Both the position numbers and the translations under genes were made by a program. A DNA stretch of 55,607 nt, from contig JAGAKE010000009.1 of the NCBI GenBank assembly GCA_017625775.1, positions 1-55,607 of the forward strand, written 5' to 3'. The notes beneath the pieces were generated by a model. The model ran no database searches. It had not been told where the DNA came from and was given only the letters and a program-made list of their open reading frames with translations. Every line of letters starts with the position of its first letter. The first letter of the stretch is position 1. The DNA is from Fibrobacteraceae bacterium. Lineage in GTDB: Bacteria > Fibrobacterota > Fibrobacteria > Fibrobacterales > Fibrobacteraceae. Positions 16,812-26,080 of the stretch are shown in pieces.

Positions 16812-17096
16812 TTATCTATTTAAAATTTTCAACTGATAACATCCAGCACCAAACGAAGTATTTTTTCCCACAGCAAGAATTTCTCCATATAAAAGAAATT
16901 CTATCACTTCTAACGGCACATTTTTTAAATAAACTTCTCCCTGAAAACCAGAATAATCTATGCGGCGTTGTTGACGACTACTGAAGCGTTTCCGAGAAAC
17001 AACAAATGTTTGACTTAAATATTCTAATGAATTAAACAAAAGACAAAATTTTTCAAGCGATAGCTCAAAACAAAAATCTAAAAAAAAAATGAGAAA
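16812..17096 (-). pseudogene. Remnant of a Cas6-like CRISPR endoribonuclease (C-terminal part)
   Basis: The intact last 75 codons (16812-17039) read SRKRFSSRQQRR, then YSGFQGEVYLKNVP, then LLYGEILAVGKNTSFGAGCYQL. This is the pattern of the Cas6 C-terminal RAMP domain (PF10040): the R-x-S-x-RQ block, the GGxxG block and the Gly-rich GK-x-TSFG-x-GxY loop. Upstream, in a different frame (17043-17096), the DNA encodes FELSLEKFCLLFN, which joins smoothly onto FNSLEYLSQTF after a frameshift near 17037. A stop at 17097-17099 ends that frame. The usual N-terminal 150 or more residues are absent, and no repeats or other cas genes are nearby. I infer a decayed cas6-type gene; an unrelated small ORF is the alternative. 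Confidence 0.55.
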
Positions 17097-17197
17097 TTAT
17101 CGCCCAAGTCTTTTTCAAAAAAACTTAATAGAACGCGACATTCCTCACTTTATTACTTCATAGTGCACAAACTTTAATTTGCACTAAAAACATTCAT

Positions 17198-18133
17198 TTA
17201 TTTCCAATAAGTAATTTCTACAGAAGAACCACCTTCGGCATCAGTTCTTTTTCCGATAAGTAGTAAATATGTTTTCTTTTCTGATTTGAGAATTACCCAA
17301 GCATTTTGAAATATTTCAAGTTCTGACCCAAGCGTTCCCGGAAAAACGTCTAGTGATTCTTCACACACTTGTTCCGGAACAACTCCTGCGCGGAAATTCC
17401 CATATTCTTCACCAAGTTCAAAGCTTTTTTCTTCCACATTTAAAAAGAGAATATCTTCTTCTACAGAAAGAGAAACTTGCATTCCTTCAGCCTCAGCAGA
17501 AGTAATTCCTTGTTCAAAATCAGCAAAGCGATTTTGTTCAGAAGCAATCGTTGAAAGAGTTATGGTTTTCATTTTCATTTCAGAACATTCTTCAAATACG
17601 CTAGAAGAGGATTCTGGTTCTTCCGGAAGTTCAACTTCTTCCTGACAATATTCCATTTCTTTTTCAATTTCTAAAGAATCTACAGAAATATACACGGATT
17701 CAAGAGAGCCGCTTGCGTAAGCCCAAAAATAAACTCTAAAATTTCCGCAATGTTCTAGATCATCATAAAGAATTTCTTCCCCATTTAAAGCAACACTTGT
17801 TAAAGGGAAATCTCCTTCCAACTCTTTAGAAAAAAGTACTTCCGAAACACTTTTATCTTTTACTTCTCGCACTTCAATAAAGATGCTGTCTATTTTAGAA
17901 GTCGTTGCATCTTCTACTAATTGCGATTCCGTATCTACACTTATCGTGCCAGAGAATCCGATTTTAAATGATTCTCCAGAAAGTAATTTATTCGACGAAA
18001 GTTTTGTAAAAACAATCGGAGAAAATTCCGAAACAGATGAAGAAGATTCTTCTTGAATTTCACCTGACGAAGAATTGTCTTCAGAACAAGCAAACAAAAA
18101 AACACTGACTAATAATAAAATCCATTGTTTCAT
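17198..18133 (-). CDS. Lipoprotein with Fibrobacter-type Ser-rich linkers
   Basis: 311 residues from the ATG at 18133, chosen because AAGGAG lies six bases upstream and gives a proper lipoprotein signal, MKQWILLLVSVFLFAC, with lipobox LFAC. Longer in-frame starts run into the upstream gene. Two Ser-runs (ESSSSVSE near the start, ESSSSVFEE mid-protein) separate two beta-rich segments of unknown family. The protein is acidic and probably anchored in the outer membrane. It starts 10 bases after the fibro-slime gene stop, so the two form an operon and may work together at the surface. Confidence 0.75.
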   Translation of the reverse strand: MKQWILLLVSVFLFACSEDNSSSGEIQEESSSSVSEFSPIVFTKLSSNKLLSGESFKIGFSGTISVDTESQLVEDATTSKIDSIFIEVREVKDKSVSEVLFSKELEGDFPLTSVALNGEEILYDDLEHCGNFRVYFWAYASGSLESVYISVDSLEIEKEMEYCQEEVELPEEPESSSSVFEECSEMKMKTITLSTIASEQNRFADFEQGITSAEAEGMQVSLSVEEDILFLNVEEKSFELGEEYGNFRAGVVPEQVCEESLDVFPGTLGSELEIFQNAWVILKSEKKTYLLLIGKRTDAEGGSSVEITYWK

Positions 18134-18143
18134 TTTCATCTCC

Positions 18144-21100
18144 TTAATTTTTTCGACGAAGGCCGAAAGAATCCATTCGAGTGGCACGATTTGCATAATT
18201 TCCTATTTGGATATACCAACTAAAAGAAGAAATATACACACCAGAACCTACCAATCTTCCTTTATTAGAAATTCCATTCCAAGCAATGTAAAAATTTCCT
18301 GGATTTGAAATACATGTTTCACCCTTTCCAAAAATTTTTTCATCATCACAAGCGATTCTTTCACTCACAGAAGCCACAAAATTTCCCTGGTTTGAAAAAT
18401 AAGACACTGAATAAAAAACATTCAAATCTTCAATTCCTAGCGTTTCATCTATTTTTCGATAACGTTCATATACTTCAGGCAAATCTACTTGAATCCATTG
18501 ACCAATAGTATGAGAAAGAGAATCTACATTTTCTACCATCTCTAAACTATCATTCAAATCAAACCGAACAACGGTAACGACTTCTGCGTCTTCCATTTTT
18601 TGCTGTAAGAGCTCTGATTCTGAGGAAACTTCTGCAAAACTGCGCTTATCTATTTTCACCTTTATTTGTAAATCACCTGTAATAGCCACCCAAGGAGAAG
18701 GAATAACTGATTCATAATCTCCTGGTTTATTACCTAAAGTATCACTTAAAACATTTGGAGCAAACCTTGCATAATCACCTACTAACGGAGTTTTATAAAC
18801 TTTTCGACCATCAGTGTGGCGGTAAAGCGTAAACGCTGAATCAGTTTTTATCTGCGTTTCTTTTTCTGATTCTACAATAGCATAACGTTCTAATGATTCA
18901 TAATCAGAAGCAGAAGGCATATAATACGCAAAAGCTTGTTCCAATTCACTAGAATCTATTGATTGCACCGGTTCTGAAAAAATCATTTCTATATAATTTC
19001 TTTCACGACTTTCTTTATCTGTATAATACTTGGCTTTTAAAAGAAGTGGTGGGATTTTTTCTACTGCTTTTTTATCAAAAGATTGAACCACTTTTTCTCC
19101 GTAATGTTTGAATGCCATAAACGCCTTGGCAGCACCCATTCCTGCCGTTTTAATTTCTTTAGAAAGTTTTAAATTTCCAAAGGATAGCGTACTATCTGAG
19201 TTCCTATTTTTCCATGCTTTTTCAATCAGCTGGATTCCTATCGTATCTGAACAAGTTACAGAAGAATCCTTTTCTTGCAAAGAACCAAAAGCAGATAATT
19301 GCTTTTTCGCATTGAAAATAAAGTTTGCATCTTCGCTCCATTCTAAACAAATTAGTTTAGGCAAAGAATCTGATTTTAAATTCCGATCAAAATGTAAGCG
19401 AACAGAATCAGCAATTCCATCTTGATATTCTCTTCTAGCATCATGATAAGGGAATGGAATATCTAATTGACTTTTGGATTGAACACCACGCCCATCATAA
19501 ATTTCTACAAGTACCGGATAAGGAACCGGAGGTTTTAAGAACCGCATATTTCCGTACGAATTAAGAATCAAAGTGGGATTTTCTAAACTGGCGATTACAA
19601 AAGATGCTGTTGAATCATCGTAAATTTCAGAAGAGTTTAGAATTATTTTCGCTTCCCCATTTTTGATACTTTCCATTTCTATACTTAATCCAGAAGATTT
19701 TTCTGAAAGCATAAGTTCAAAAGAACAAGAAGAACATAGCGAAGAATCTTTAGAATTTAATGCAAGCAAACTCAAAGAAATATCAGAGCCAATCCAGTTA
19801 GCATAAGGATTTCCATTCAATGAATCAGGATCGCCTTCAATAATTTTCCAAGATACTATGTTTCCAGAAGAATCTCTTTTTATGTTATTTGCAAAAACAA
19901 GATGCGGAGCCAAAAATTCTATTTCTGCAATTAAGGAATTTACTCGTAATGAAACTTTTTCCGATTTCTTTTTCATTGCATTTAAAGGAACTGTAACCCA
20001 AAGCGTATCTACACCTGTTGAATCAATAGTTAAGGTAGTTCTACTGCTAACCATTTCATCACCTGTTTTTGATGTATAAATAGCACCACTAAACTCTGAA
20101 TCATAGAAAATGCGATATGATTGCCCCACAGCAGAAGCTAAGTCTAATTTTTCTCCATTTATTTTCGAGATATAAACAGGTATTCGTGTGCCAGCCATCG
20201 CCTGTTTTTCAAAATTCCATTTAGATTTTTTGGTATATGAACCAAAAGAATCATCGATAGAAACATCTTTATTTACAATATCCACATTTACATTACCAGT
20301 CACACGGAAATTCATATAAGTTTTCTTGCCTTCTACATCAATCCAAAGGCGATAAGCGCCTGGCGGAAGGCCTGTAATAATGCGGTCGTTGATGCTTGGG
20401 TGATAATAATTTGTATCTGATAAATCAATTCCTCCATACCATACTTTTGCACTATCTAAAGTATCAATCGGAGCACCACTTCTTGTTGTTATTGTGTATA
20501 AAATATCTAAATGACCATACTTTTTAATTTCAGAACCACAATAACGAATTGTGTCAGAAGAAGTTACTAAAGAAGTTCCGCAAGAATTGCTAGAAGAGCC
20601 TGATACTTTTTCAAAACAAATCTGATAATCTACAAAATCAGTTTCTTCATCTACATCGCCTGCAGTAAATTCAACACTACTTTGTTGCATGATATACATA
20701 TTCGTTCGAATTAAAACGTTTGTCATTGTAGTCATTCGGTCACAAAAGAAAATATCAATCGGATATGTTTTTCCATGCACTAAAGAATCACCATTTTTAT
20801 CTACAAAATCCTTGAGTACAACATAACCTGGAGAAGACCAATGAGCGCCGCCATTATCAACTGCTAAACGCCCTGCAATAAACACCCAAATATCATCATC
20901 TCCACGGAAAGAAAATTCTTGTGTAGAATCGTAAACAAAAGTAGCATGCGATTCAAAACAATACTGCTCATTTCGTTTTACATTGCTCCAAGCGCGTTCT
21001 CCCCATTTTCCAAGATCGCCGCCCATGTTATGACCTTCGCAATCAATACCCCCTTGCCAACCACCAATTTCTGGACCGTTGCAAAGTTTATCATAATCGG

Positions 21101-22388
21101 TATAACCTTGCTCTACATAAGCATTTGCAGGACCTCTATTTGGAACCGGTCCATCAGCACGACGAAGAGTTCTGCAAGTTTCGCACTTTTCCTGTAATTC
21201 ACCTTCAATTTCTAACAACTGAATATCGGATTTATTTTCTACAGGATAAAATCCCCCTACATAGCCATCAAATTCTTCTTCATCTGAATTGAATGCCCAA
21301 AGGCCCGCCGTATCGCGGGTAAAAGTCATTTCATAACAAGTGACTTCGTTAATTCCCTTGCGATAGTTAAAGAGTTTATTGAATAATGTGGTATCGTTGT
21401 CAAAACATTTTTCAGCATTTTTAGACCCAACATTCAAAATGGGTTTATTGTTTTTGTCTAAAGTATCCATAATGATTCCATGATGAATTCCACGGCAAGC
21501 AGAAGCTAAAGCAAAGCGTGGTTCATTTAATGTGCCATCATCGGAAGAAGAAAATAATGGATTTACATCTTGGTCAGAATCGTAAATATAAGCAGCGATT
21601 TTATATTCACAAACGCCACTCACTCCTGGGTCAAAATCATACCAGCCGTTTGATTCCTTATTTGGACGTTTTCCGGCGTCAGGAATAAAGTAAAGTTCAT
21701 TCGTTTCTAACGAATCAAAAAGAGTGGCCAACGGAATTAAAGTAGCATCGGATTCACTTTCTTGTAAACCATTTAGGCCAATTTGATCTTCTGAATTATT
21801 GCTGCGATAAATAAGAACGCTATCACTCACTGTATTCAACTTGATATCAAACCAGCCACAAAGATTTCGATTAGCTCCAAAACGAATGCCTGTTTTTCCT
21901 GCATCTAAGCTAAGCATTGGAACTCCAGTCATCCAGCCAGATAATTCCGGAGCTAAAACATGTAGCGTGAATGACTTCTTTTCATTAGCAAGTTCTGTTT
22001 TCCCAGAGGAACCTTCATAAATGTAGAGATTTCTAGTGCCATTAAAATCATCGCATGAAATTAAATTAGTTGTCGTTTTAGAAGTTGTAACAAAATCTGA
22101 CGCATCTACCCATTCATTATCACCATTAGAAAGAAGAAAGGTGGTGGCACGCCTACCAGCAGAACCACTTCCATTTAAAGAAGCTGCCGAAATTTGATAC
22201 CAACCTTCATCATTTAATTCAAGCCTTGTTTCTCTAGAACCAACAACGCCATAAACTTCTTCCCAATGAGAAGGAGCTTTGAAATAAATGGTACCAGAAC
22301 AATTCAAAGAATATGCTAATGAAGCAAGGCAAAAGAGGAATATGCCAAAGAGAATCTTTGTGGGGAATAAACTATCGACATGACGCAT
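18144..22388 (-). CDS. Fibro-slime domain surface protein
   Basis: 1414 residues. A signal peptide (cleavage near residue 27, LASLAYS) is followed by a beta-rich module beginning LNCSGTIYFKAP. The fibro-slime domain (TIGR02148 type, about residues 410-570) shows FRGDDDIWVFIAGRLAVDNG (494-513) and HGKTYPIDIFFCDR (538-551). Several beta-rich repeats follow, and the C-terminus has a FlgD-like element, IAWNGISNKGRLVGSGVYI. Fibro-slime proteins of Fibrobacter are secreted and associated with adhesion to plant fibre, though the exact ligand is unknown. AAGGAGG five bases before the ATG fixes the start. The lipoprotein gene is directly downstream. Confidence 0.88.
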   Translation of the reverse strand: MRHVDSLFPTKILFGIFLFCLASLAYSLNCSGTIYFKAPSHWEEVYGVVGSRETRLELNDEGWYQISAASLNGSGSAGRRATTFLLSNGDNEWVDASDFVTTSKTTTNLISCDDFNGTRNLYIYEGSSGKTELANEKKSFTLHVLAPELSGWMTGVPMLSLDAGKTGIRFGANRNLCGWFDIKLNTVSDSVLIYRSNNSEDQIGLNGLQESESDATLIPLATLFDSLETNELYFIPDAGKRPNKESNGWYDFDPGVSGVCEYKIAAYIYDSDQDVNPLFSSSDDGTLNEPRFALASACRGIHHGIIMDTLDKNNKPILNVGSKNAEKCFDNDTTLFNKLFNYRKGINEVTCYEMTFTRDTAGLWAFNSDEEEFDGYVGGFYPVENKSDIQLLEIEGELQEKCETCRTLRRADGPVPNRGPANAYVEQGYTDYDKLCNGPEIGGWQGGIDCEGHNMGGDLGKWGERAWSNVKRNEQYCFESHATFVYDSTQEFSFRGDDDIWVFIAGRLAVDNGGAHWSSPGYVVLKDFVDKNGDSLVHGKTYPIDIFFCDRMTTMTNVLIRTNMYIMQQSSVEFTAGDVDEETDFVDYQICFEKVSGSSSNSCGTSLVTSSDTIRYCGSEIKKYGHLDILYTITTRSGAPIDTLDSAKVWYGGIDLSDTNYYHPSINDRIITGLPPGAYRLWIDVEGKKTYMNFRVTGNVNVDIVNKDVSIDDSFGSYTKKSKWNFEKQAMAGTRIPVYISKINGEKLDLASAVGQSYRIFYDSEFSGAIYTSKTGDEMVSSRTTLTIDSTGVDTLWVTVPLNAMKKKSEKVSLRVNSLIAEIEFLAPHLVFANNIKRDSSGNIVSWKIIEGDPDSLNGNPYANWIGSDISLSLLALNSKDSSLCSSCSFELMLSEKSSGLSIEMESIKNGEAKIILNSSEIYDDSTASFVIASLENPTLILNSYGNMRFLKPPVPYPVLVEIYDGRGVQSKSQLDIPFPYHDARREYQDGIADSVRLHFDRNLKSDSLPKLICLEWSEDANFIFNAKKQLSAFGSLQEKDSSVTCSDTIGIQLIEKAWKNRNSDSTLSFGNLKLSKEIKTAGMGAAKAFMAFKHYGEKVVQSFDKKAVEKIPPLLLKAKYYTDKESRERNYIEMIFSEPVQSIDSSELEQAFAYYMPSASDYESLERYAIVESEKETQIKTDSAFTLYRHTDGRKVYKTPLVGDYARFAPNVLSDTLGNKPGDYESVIPSPWVAITGDLQIKVKIDKRSFAEVSSESELLQQKMEDAEVVTVVRFDLNDSLEMVENVDSLSHTIGQWIQVDLPEVYERYRKIDETLGIEDLNVFYSVSYFSNQGNFVASVSERIACDDEKIFGKGETCISNPGNFYIAWNGISNKGRLVGSGVYISSFSWYIQIGNYANRATRMDSFGLRRKN

Positions 22389-22620
22389 AGCATCCTCCTT
22401 TCTTGCAAAATTAAATGACTAATATCACAATCCTAGATTTTCAAATATATACAAAAAACATACGTTAATTTATTCTTGCTTGTAAAATGACAAAAAAATT
22501 ACAATTCTAATCAAGAAAAATGCTCAAAATTTTCTTTTCTTCATTTGTTCTGGATATTTTATTTCCTAAAAAGGTTTTTCTCTTTACTATTATTTCAAAA
22601 AATAAGGATATTTTGGATTT

Positions 22621-23259
22621 ATGTTAAAATGCACATTATTTGGTTCTTCTGGACTCGTTGGGGCCGCTTGCCTTAAAGAGCTTTCCGCTCGAAAAGAAAT
22701 TTCTGAAATTGTTTGCCCTGTTAGAAACCCTGAAAATACAGAAAAACTCCCTAAAGCAAAAATTATTCCTGTTGACTTCAACAACTTAAAAGATTCAAAA
22801 GATTGCTTTCAAACAGATGCTGTAATATGTTGTCTTGGTTCTACTAGAAAAAAAGCCGGTAATGCCAAAGAACGCGCTATTGTAGATTTACACATTCCAC
22901 TTACGATTGCCGCTATTGCAAAAGAATGTGGAGTGAACCATTTTCTTGTTGTTTCTGCTCAAGGAGCCAATTCAAAATCCTGGATTCCATATAATAAAAC
23001 AAAAGGAATGTTAGAAGATGGGCTTGAATTTCTCCAGTTCCCTTCTTTAACAATTGCTCGCCCCTCACTACTGCTTGGTAAAAGAAAAGAAAAAAGATTT
23101 TTGGAAGATCTTGCAGCTAAAATGTTCACTAAAGTTCCGCCTCCAGCTTTTTGGCGCCCTGTTTCAGCAGATTCTGTTGCACGAGCTCTTGTAGAGTCTG
23201 TTTTACAACCACCAGGCAAAAAAAGAATTTTATTTAATCGTTTATTAGGAATGTTTTAA
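22621..23259 (+). CDS. NAD(P)-binding SDR-like oxidoreductase (HTATIP2-like)
   Basis: 212 residues, an atypical short-chain dehydrogenase. The nucleotide-binding motif is LFGSSGLVGAACLKEL (GxxGxxG). AVICCLGSTRKKAGN, FLVVSAQGANSKSWIPYNKTKG (with the Tyr-x3-Lys) and LTIARPSLLLGKRKE follow in the order of the HTATIP2/NAD(P)H-binding family. The substrate is unknown. It stands alone between the fibro-slime promoter region and a bidirectional terminator. Confidence 0.85.
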   Translation: MLKCTLFGSSGLVGAACLKELSARKEISEIVCPVRNPENTEKLPKAKIIPVDFNNLKDSKDCFQTDAVICCLGSTRKKAGNAKERAIVDLHIPLTIAAIAKECGVNHFLVVSAQGANSKSWIPYNKTKGMLEDGLEFLQFPSLTIARPSLLLGKRKEKRFLEDLAAKMFTKVPPPAFWRPVSADSVARALVESVLQPPGKKRILFNRLLGMF

Positions 23260-23281
23260 TTTGTATCTAAAGAAACATAAA

Positions 23282-23315
23282 AAAATCCCGAAAGTTGAAT
23301 AACTTTCGGGATTTT
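23282..23315. terminator. Bidirectional terminator between the SDR gene and yidC
   Basis: Perfect 15-bp stem (23282-23296 with 23301-23315) with loop GAAT, A-run on one side and T-run on the other. It can stop both the plus-strand SDR transcript and the minus-strand yidC operon. Confidence 0.9.
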
Positions 23316-23332
23316 CTTCATTTGACTAATGA

Positions 23333-25138
23333 TTACTTTTTCTTTTTATTAGAAATAATTTCAGCGTCAATCACTTTTTTCTTTTGAGCCTTTTTTGCTT
23401 TCGCAGCAGCTACTTGCTGTGGATTTACCAAACGATATTGCACAATTCCCCAGATATTAGAAATAATCCAGTAAAGTACAAGCCCTGAAGGCATTACAGC
23501 ACTAAAGAGGAACATCATCGCAGGCATCATCCAAGTCATCATTTTTTGTTGAGCTGGATCTGTCATGGCGCTCATTGACTGTTTTGTTTGGAAATAAGTA
23601 GTAACCACCATAATTAATGGCAAAATTGCAATTCCTTGTGGCATAATAAATGGAATAGAAATACCACTGAAAATAACATCGGATTGAGATAAATCTGAAA
23701 TCCAAGCCACAAAAGGTTGACCGCGAAGTTCTATTGCTCGACCAAGAATAATAAACAAGCCAAAGAAAATCGGCATTTGGAGCAACAATGGGAAACAGCC
23801 TCCTGTACAAGATGCAAGCGGATTAATCTTATGCTTAGCATAAAGTTCCATTATTGCTGCCTGACGACGTTGCGGATCTGCGCGGAATTTAACATTTATT
23901 TCATCTAATTCAGGCTTTAGCTTAGCCATTTCCTTAGAAGAACGAAGTTGCTTCAAAGTAAGTGGCGTTGTGAGTAAACGAACAAGAATTGTTAGCAAAA
24001 TAATCGCAATACCATAGTTTGGAATAATGGAATAGAACGATTTTAACAACCAAAGTAAGAACCCACAAATGGCAACAAACCACGTGTCTGCTCCACACCA
24101 TTGCCAACCACTCACAATGATTTTTTCGTAACCAACACCGTATTCCTTAACAGCGGCCCATTCAAGAGGAAGCACCATAAAATCATAAGCTAAAGTATCT
24201 GAACGCATATCATCAGAAATAGAGAGCTTAAACGTTCCCGGGTCAGCTGCACTTACTTTTTCTTTCAATGGTTCTGCAACAACAACCGCTTCTGTTGGAG
24301 AAGCGAATTGCACTGTCATTGCAATGTACTTACGACGAAGGCCAGCCCAAAGAATTTTTCCACTTTCTTCATTGAACGTTTCTTTTTCTGTAATCATTTC
24401 ACGTTCAACACCATAAGTGTTATTAAAAATCACTTCGCTAAAGAAATAATTCGCTCCAAAAGTTTTTCCTTCTGGGAACGCCTCTGTTTCTCGCATTCCA
24501 CCATTCAAGGCTAACTTATAAGAAGAAGCTTTAAATCCATCTACAATATTTTTTTGACCAATAGCGGAACCATCCTTAGTAAAAGAATACAAACGATGAA
24601 TCTTTTTTCCAGAAGGGTCAGCAAAAGTAAAAGCAACTGTTAAAGAATCTTCTACTATAATTTTATTAGTAAGAGAGTCTTTAAAAGTAAACAAAGCCTT
24701 GTCTAAATTCACCCCATCAAAAGTAAGAGAAAGAGCGCCAGCGGCACTATCTTGAATCAATTCAGGAAATTTTCCAGTACTATCTGCCAAAGACTTAACT
24801 ACAATACTTTTAATTTTAGCGCCTTGGTTAGAAAGCGTAACAATAAAGCGATCCGTTTCGACTTGAAGTTCATACGGCACCACAACAAAAGGAGCTACTG
24901 CAGAATCCAAAGAAGAATCAGCTACAGGAACTGGTTCTAATGAAGGCGCCTTGCCTAAATAAATTTCCTTTTCAGTTTCAGACTTTTCAAGAATTTCAAT
25001 TTTTCCGACGGACTCTACTTTTTCTGTTTGAGCCGCAGGAACGTTTTCTGTTGCTGGCTTTGGACTTGGCATAGAGAACATCCACCAAATCATAATAATG
25101 AAGATGAGAATCATCCCAATAATGTTATTCTTATTCAT
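23333..25138 (-). CDS. yidC: Membrane protein insertase YidC
   Basis: 601 residues, the long Gram-negative form. TM1 is near residues 5-22 ([18 protein letters not shown]), followed by a large periplasmic domain (about 80-330). The conserved C-terminal insertase core contains [48 protein letters not shown] and [14 protein letters not shown], then a Lys-rich tail. It inserts proteins into the inner membrane with or without SecYEG. Its start overlaps the yidD stop by four bases. Last gene of rpmH-rnpA-yidD-yidC. Confidence 0.96.
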   Translation of the reverse strand: MNKNNIIGMILIFIIMIWWMFSMPSPKPATENVPAAQTEKVESVGKIEILEKSETEKEIYLGKAPSLEPVPVADSSLDSAVAPFVVVPYELQVETDRFIVTLSNQGAKIKSIVVKSLADSTGKFPELIQDSAAGALSLTFDGVNLDKALFTFKDSLTNKIIVEDSLTVAFTFADPSGKKIHRLYSFTKDGSAIGQKNIVDGFKASSYKLALNGGMRETEAFPEGKTFGANYFFSEVIFNNTYGVEREMITEKETFNEESGKILWAGLRRKYIAMTVQFASPTEAVVVAEPLKEKVSAADPGTFKLSISDDMRSDTLAYDFMVLPLEWAAVKEYGVGYEKIIVSGWQWCGADTWFVAICGFLLWLLKSFYSIIPNYGIAIILLTILVRLLTTPLTLKQLRSSKEMAKLKPELDEINVKFRADPQRRQAAIMELYAKHKINPLASCTGGCFPLLLQMPIFFGLFIILGRAIELRGQPFVAWISDLSQSDVIFSGISIPFIMPQGIAILPLIMVVTTYFQTKQSMSAMTDPAQQKMMTWMMPAMMFLFSAVMPSGLVLYWIISNIWGIVQYRLVNPQQVAAAKAKKAQKKKVIDAEIISNKKKK

Positions 25139-25401
25139 AAGGATTCCTTACGTGGCGGAACGGGATCGTAACCGCCTTTACAAAATGGGTTACAGCGTAG
25201 TATTCGATAAAAACCAAGAGCTACGCCTTTAAAAATTCCATGAGTTTCAATCGCTTCAATGGCATACGCCGAACATGTTGGCGTGAACCGGCAAACCCCA
25301 GAAAAAAAATACGGATGAATCAGCCGATATAACCGAATGGGAAAAAGAAGAGCTTGCCGCAAAAAAGAATGAATTGCTGAAATAATCTTAGAGAGAGTCA
25401 T
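25135..25401 (-). CDS. yidD: Membrane protein insertion efficiency factor YidD
   Basis: 88 residues. The family run [20 protein letters not shown], then [20 protein letters not shown] and [13 protein letters not shown], is complete. YidD is a small peripheral inner-membrane protein that assists YidC. It overlaps rnpA by 14 bases upstream and yidC by four bases downstream, showing tight translational coupling. Confidence 0.95.
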   Translation of the reverse strand: MTLSKIISAIHSFLRQALLFPIRLYRLIHPYFFSGVCRFTPTCSAYAIEAIETHGIFKGVALGFYRILRCNPFCKGGYDPVPPRKESL

Positions 25402-25741
25402 GGAGTCTTCCCTCTAATTTTTCTAACAGACGTTCCCCTGAAGAACGAAGAACTTCCGAATTCATTTCTGAAGATTTCACATTGACAGAAATCATCGCCC
25501 AAATAGGTTTTTCCGATAATGAAGCCCATTGAAAAAAAAACGGACGCAAAACACGCCTGCAACGGTTGCGATAAACAGCATTTCCGTTCTTTTTTTTCGC
25601 TATAAAGCAAAAACGGCAAATACCATCAGGACTTTCTATCCAACGCATCGACAAAACAGATGCCCGAATAAATTTTCCTTTTGTGGTTATTTGCCGAAAT
25701 TGAGCTTGCGAACTTAACCTATAGGAACGTAAAGCAGCTAT
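25388..25741 (-). CDS. rnpA: Ribonuclease P protein component, probable non-standard ATA start
   Basis: About 117 residues if translation starts at the ATA at 25739-25741. The reading frame is open from the rpmH stop and encodes [20 protein letters not shown], the conserved RnpA N-terminus, before the first ATG at 25654. Starting at that ATG would lose this RNA-binding region. The central [10 protein letters not shown] block is the RnpA signature. No ATG, GTG or TTG lies before the conserved part; AAGG stands about seven bases before the ATA. The product binds RNase P RNA in tRNA 5' processing. The frame is the same as rpmH, with only the TAA and nine bases between them. Stop readthrough or RNA-level effects are alternatives. 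Confidence 0.8.
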   Translation of the reverse strand: MAALRSYRLSSQAQFRQITTKGKFIRASVLSMRWIESPDGICRFCFIAKKKNGNAVYRNRCRRVLRPFFFQWASLSEKPIWAMISVNVKSSEMNSEVLRSSGERLLEKLEGRLHDSL

Positions 25742-25750
25742 GAGCTTACC

Positions 25751-25906
25751 TTACTTCTTATAGATAGTATCGCTAACTGTAAGACGCTTACGACCCTTAG
25801 CACGACGACGGCTGAGAACGGCACGGCCCCAACGATCTTGCATGCGCTGACGGAAACCATGCTTGTTTGCACGCTTGCGATTGTGTGGTTGAAATGTTCT
25901 TTTCAT
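25751..25906 (-). CDS. rpmH: 50S ribosomal protein L34 (bL34)
   Basis: 51 residues: [20 protein letters not shown], then [20 protein letters not shown] and [11 protein letters not shown]. This is an almost canonical bL34 with a slightly longer C-terminus. It begins the operon rpmH-rnpA-yidD-yidC, a very conserved gene order. In many bacteria dnaA and the origin lie beside it, but here a DEAD-box helicase gene occupies the upstream side. Confidence 0.97.
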   Translation of the reverse strand: MKRTFQPHNRKRANKHGFRQRMQDRWGRAVLSRRRAKGRKRLTVSDTIYKK

Positions 25907-25943
25907 GTTATTAACCTTTTAAAAACTTTTGACTTGAGTCCCA

Positions 25944-25971
25944 AAATTAGTAAAAAGTCTTGATTTATCAA
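25944..25971 (-). promoter_or_regulatory. Candidate promoter of rpmH
   Basis: Minus strand TTGATA (25966-25971), 16-base spacer, TAATTT (25944-25949), about 40 bases before the rpmH start. Moderate match to sigma70 consensus. Confidence 0.45.
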
Positions 25972-26080
25972 GGGGTTAGAGAGTTTACACAGGCGTTTAG
26001 ACCGCCCAAAAAATGCTTTTCATGAAGAAAAGAAGTCATCTATTCGTGAACATCTTGTGAATATATGTTAATTAAAAATA

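Noticed and set aside
17040..17197. CRISPR array beside the Cas6-like fragment
   Set aside because: No direct repeats with regular spacing are present in this interval or elsewhere in the window.
17161..17197. Inverted repeat AGTGCA/TGCACT as terminator of the lipoprotein gene
   Set aside because: The stem is only six bases with a bulge and lacks a T-run, so I do not call it a terminator.
25398..25619. Alternative frame over rnpA on the same strand
   Set aside because: It overlaps the RnpA signature in another frame and has no family features; the RnpA frame is clearly the coding one.
25907..26080. Possible replication origin next to rpmH
   Set aside because: dnaA is not adjacent and I found no cluster of DnaA boxes; a single weak resemblance (TTTACACA near 25988) is not enough.
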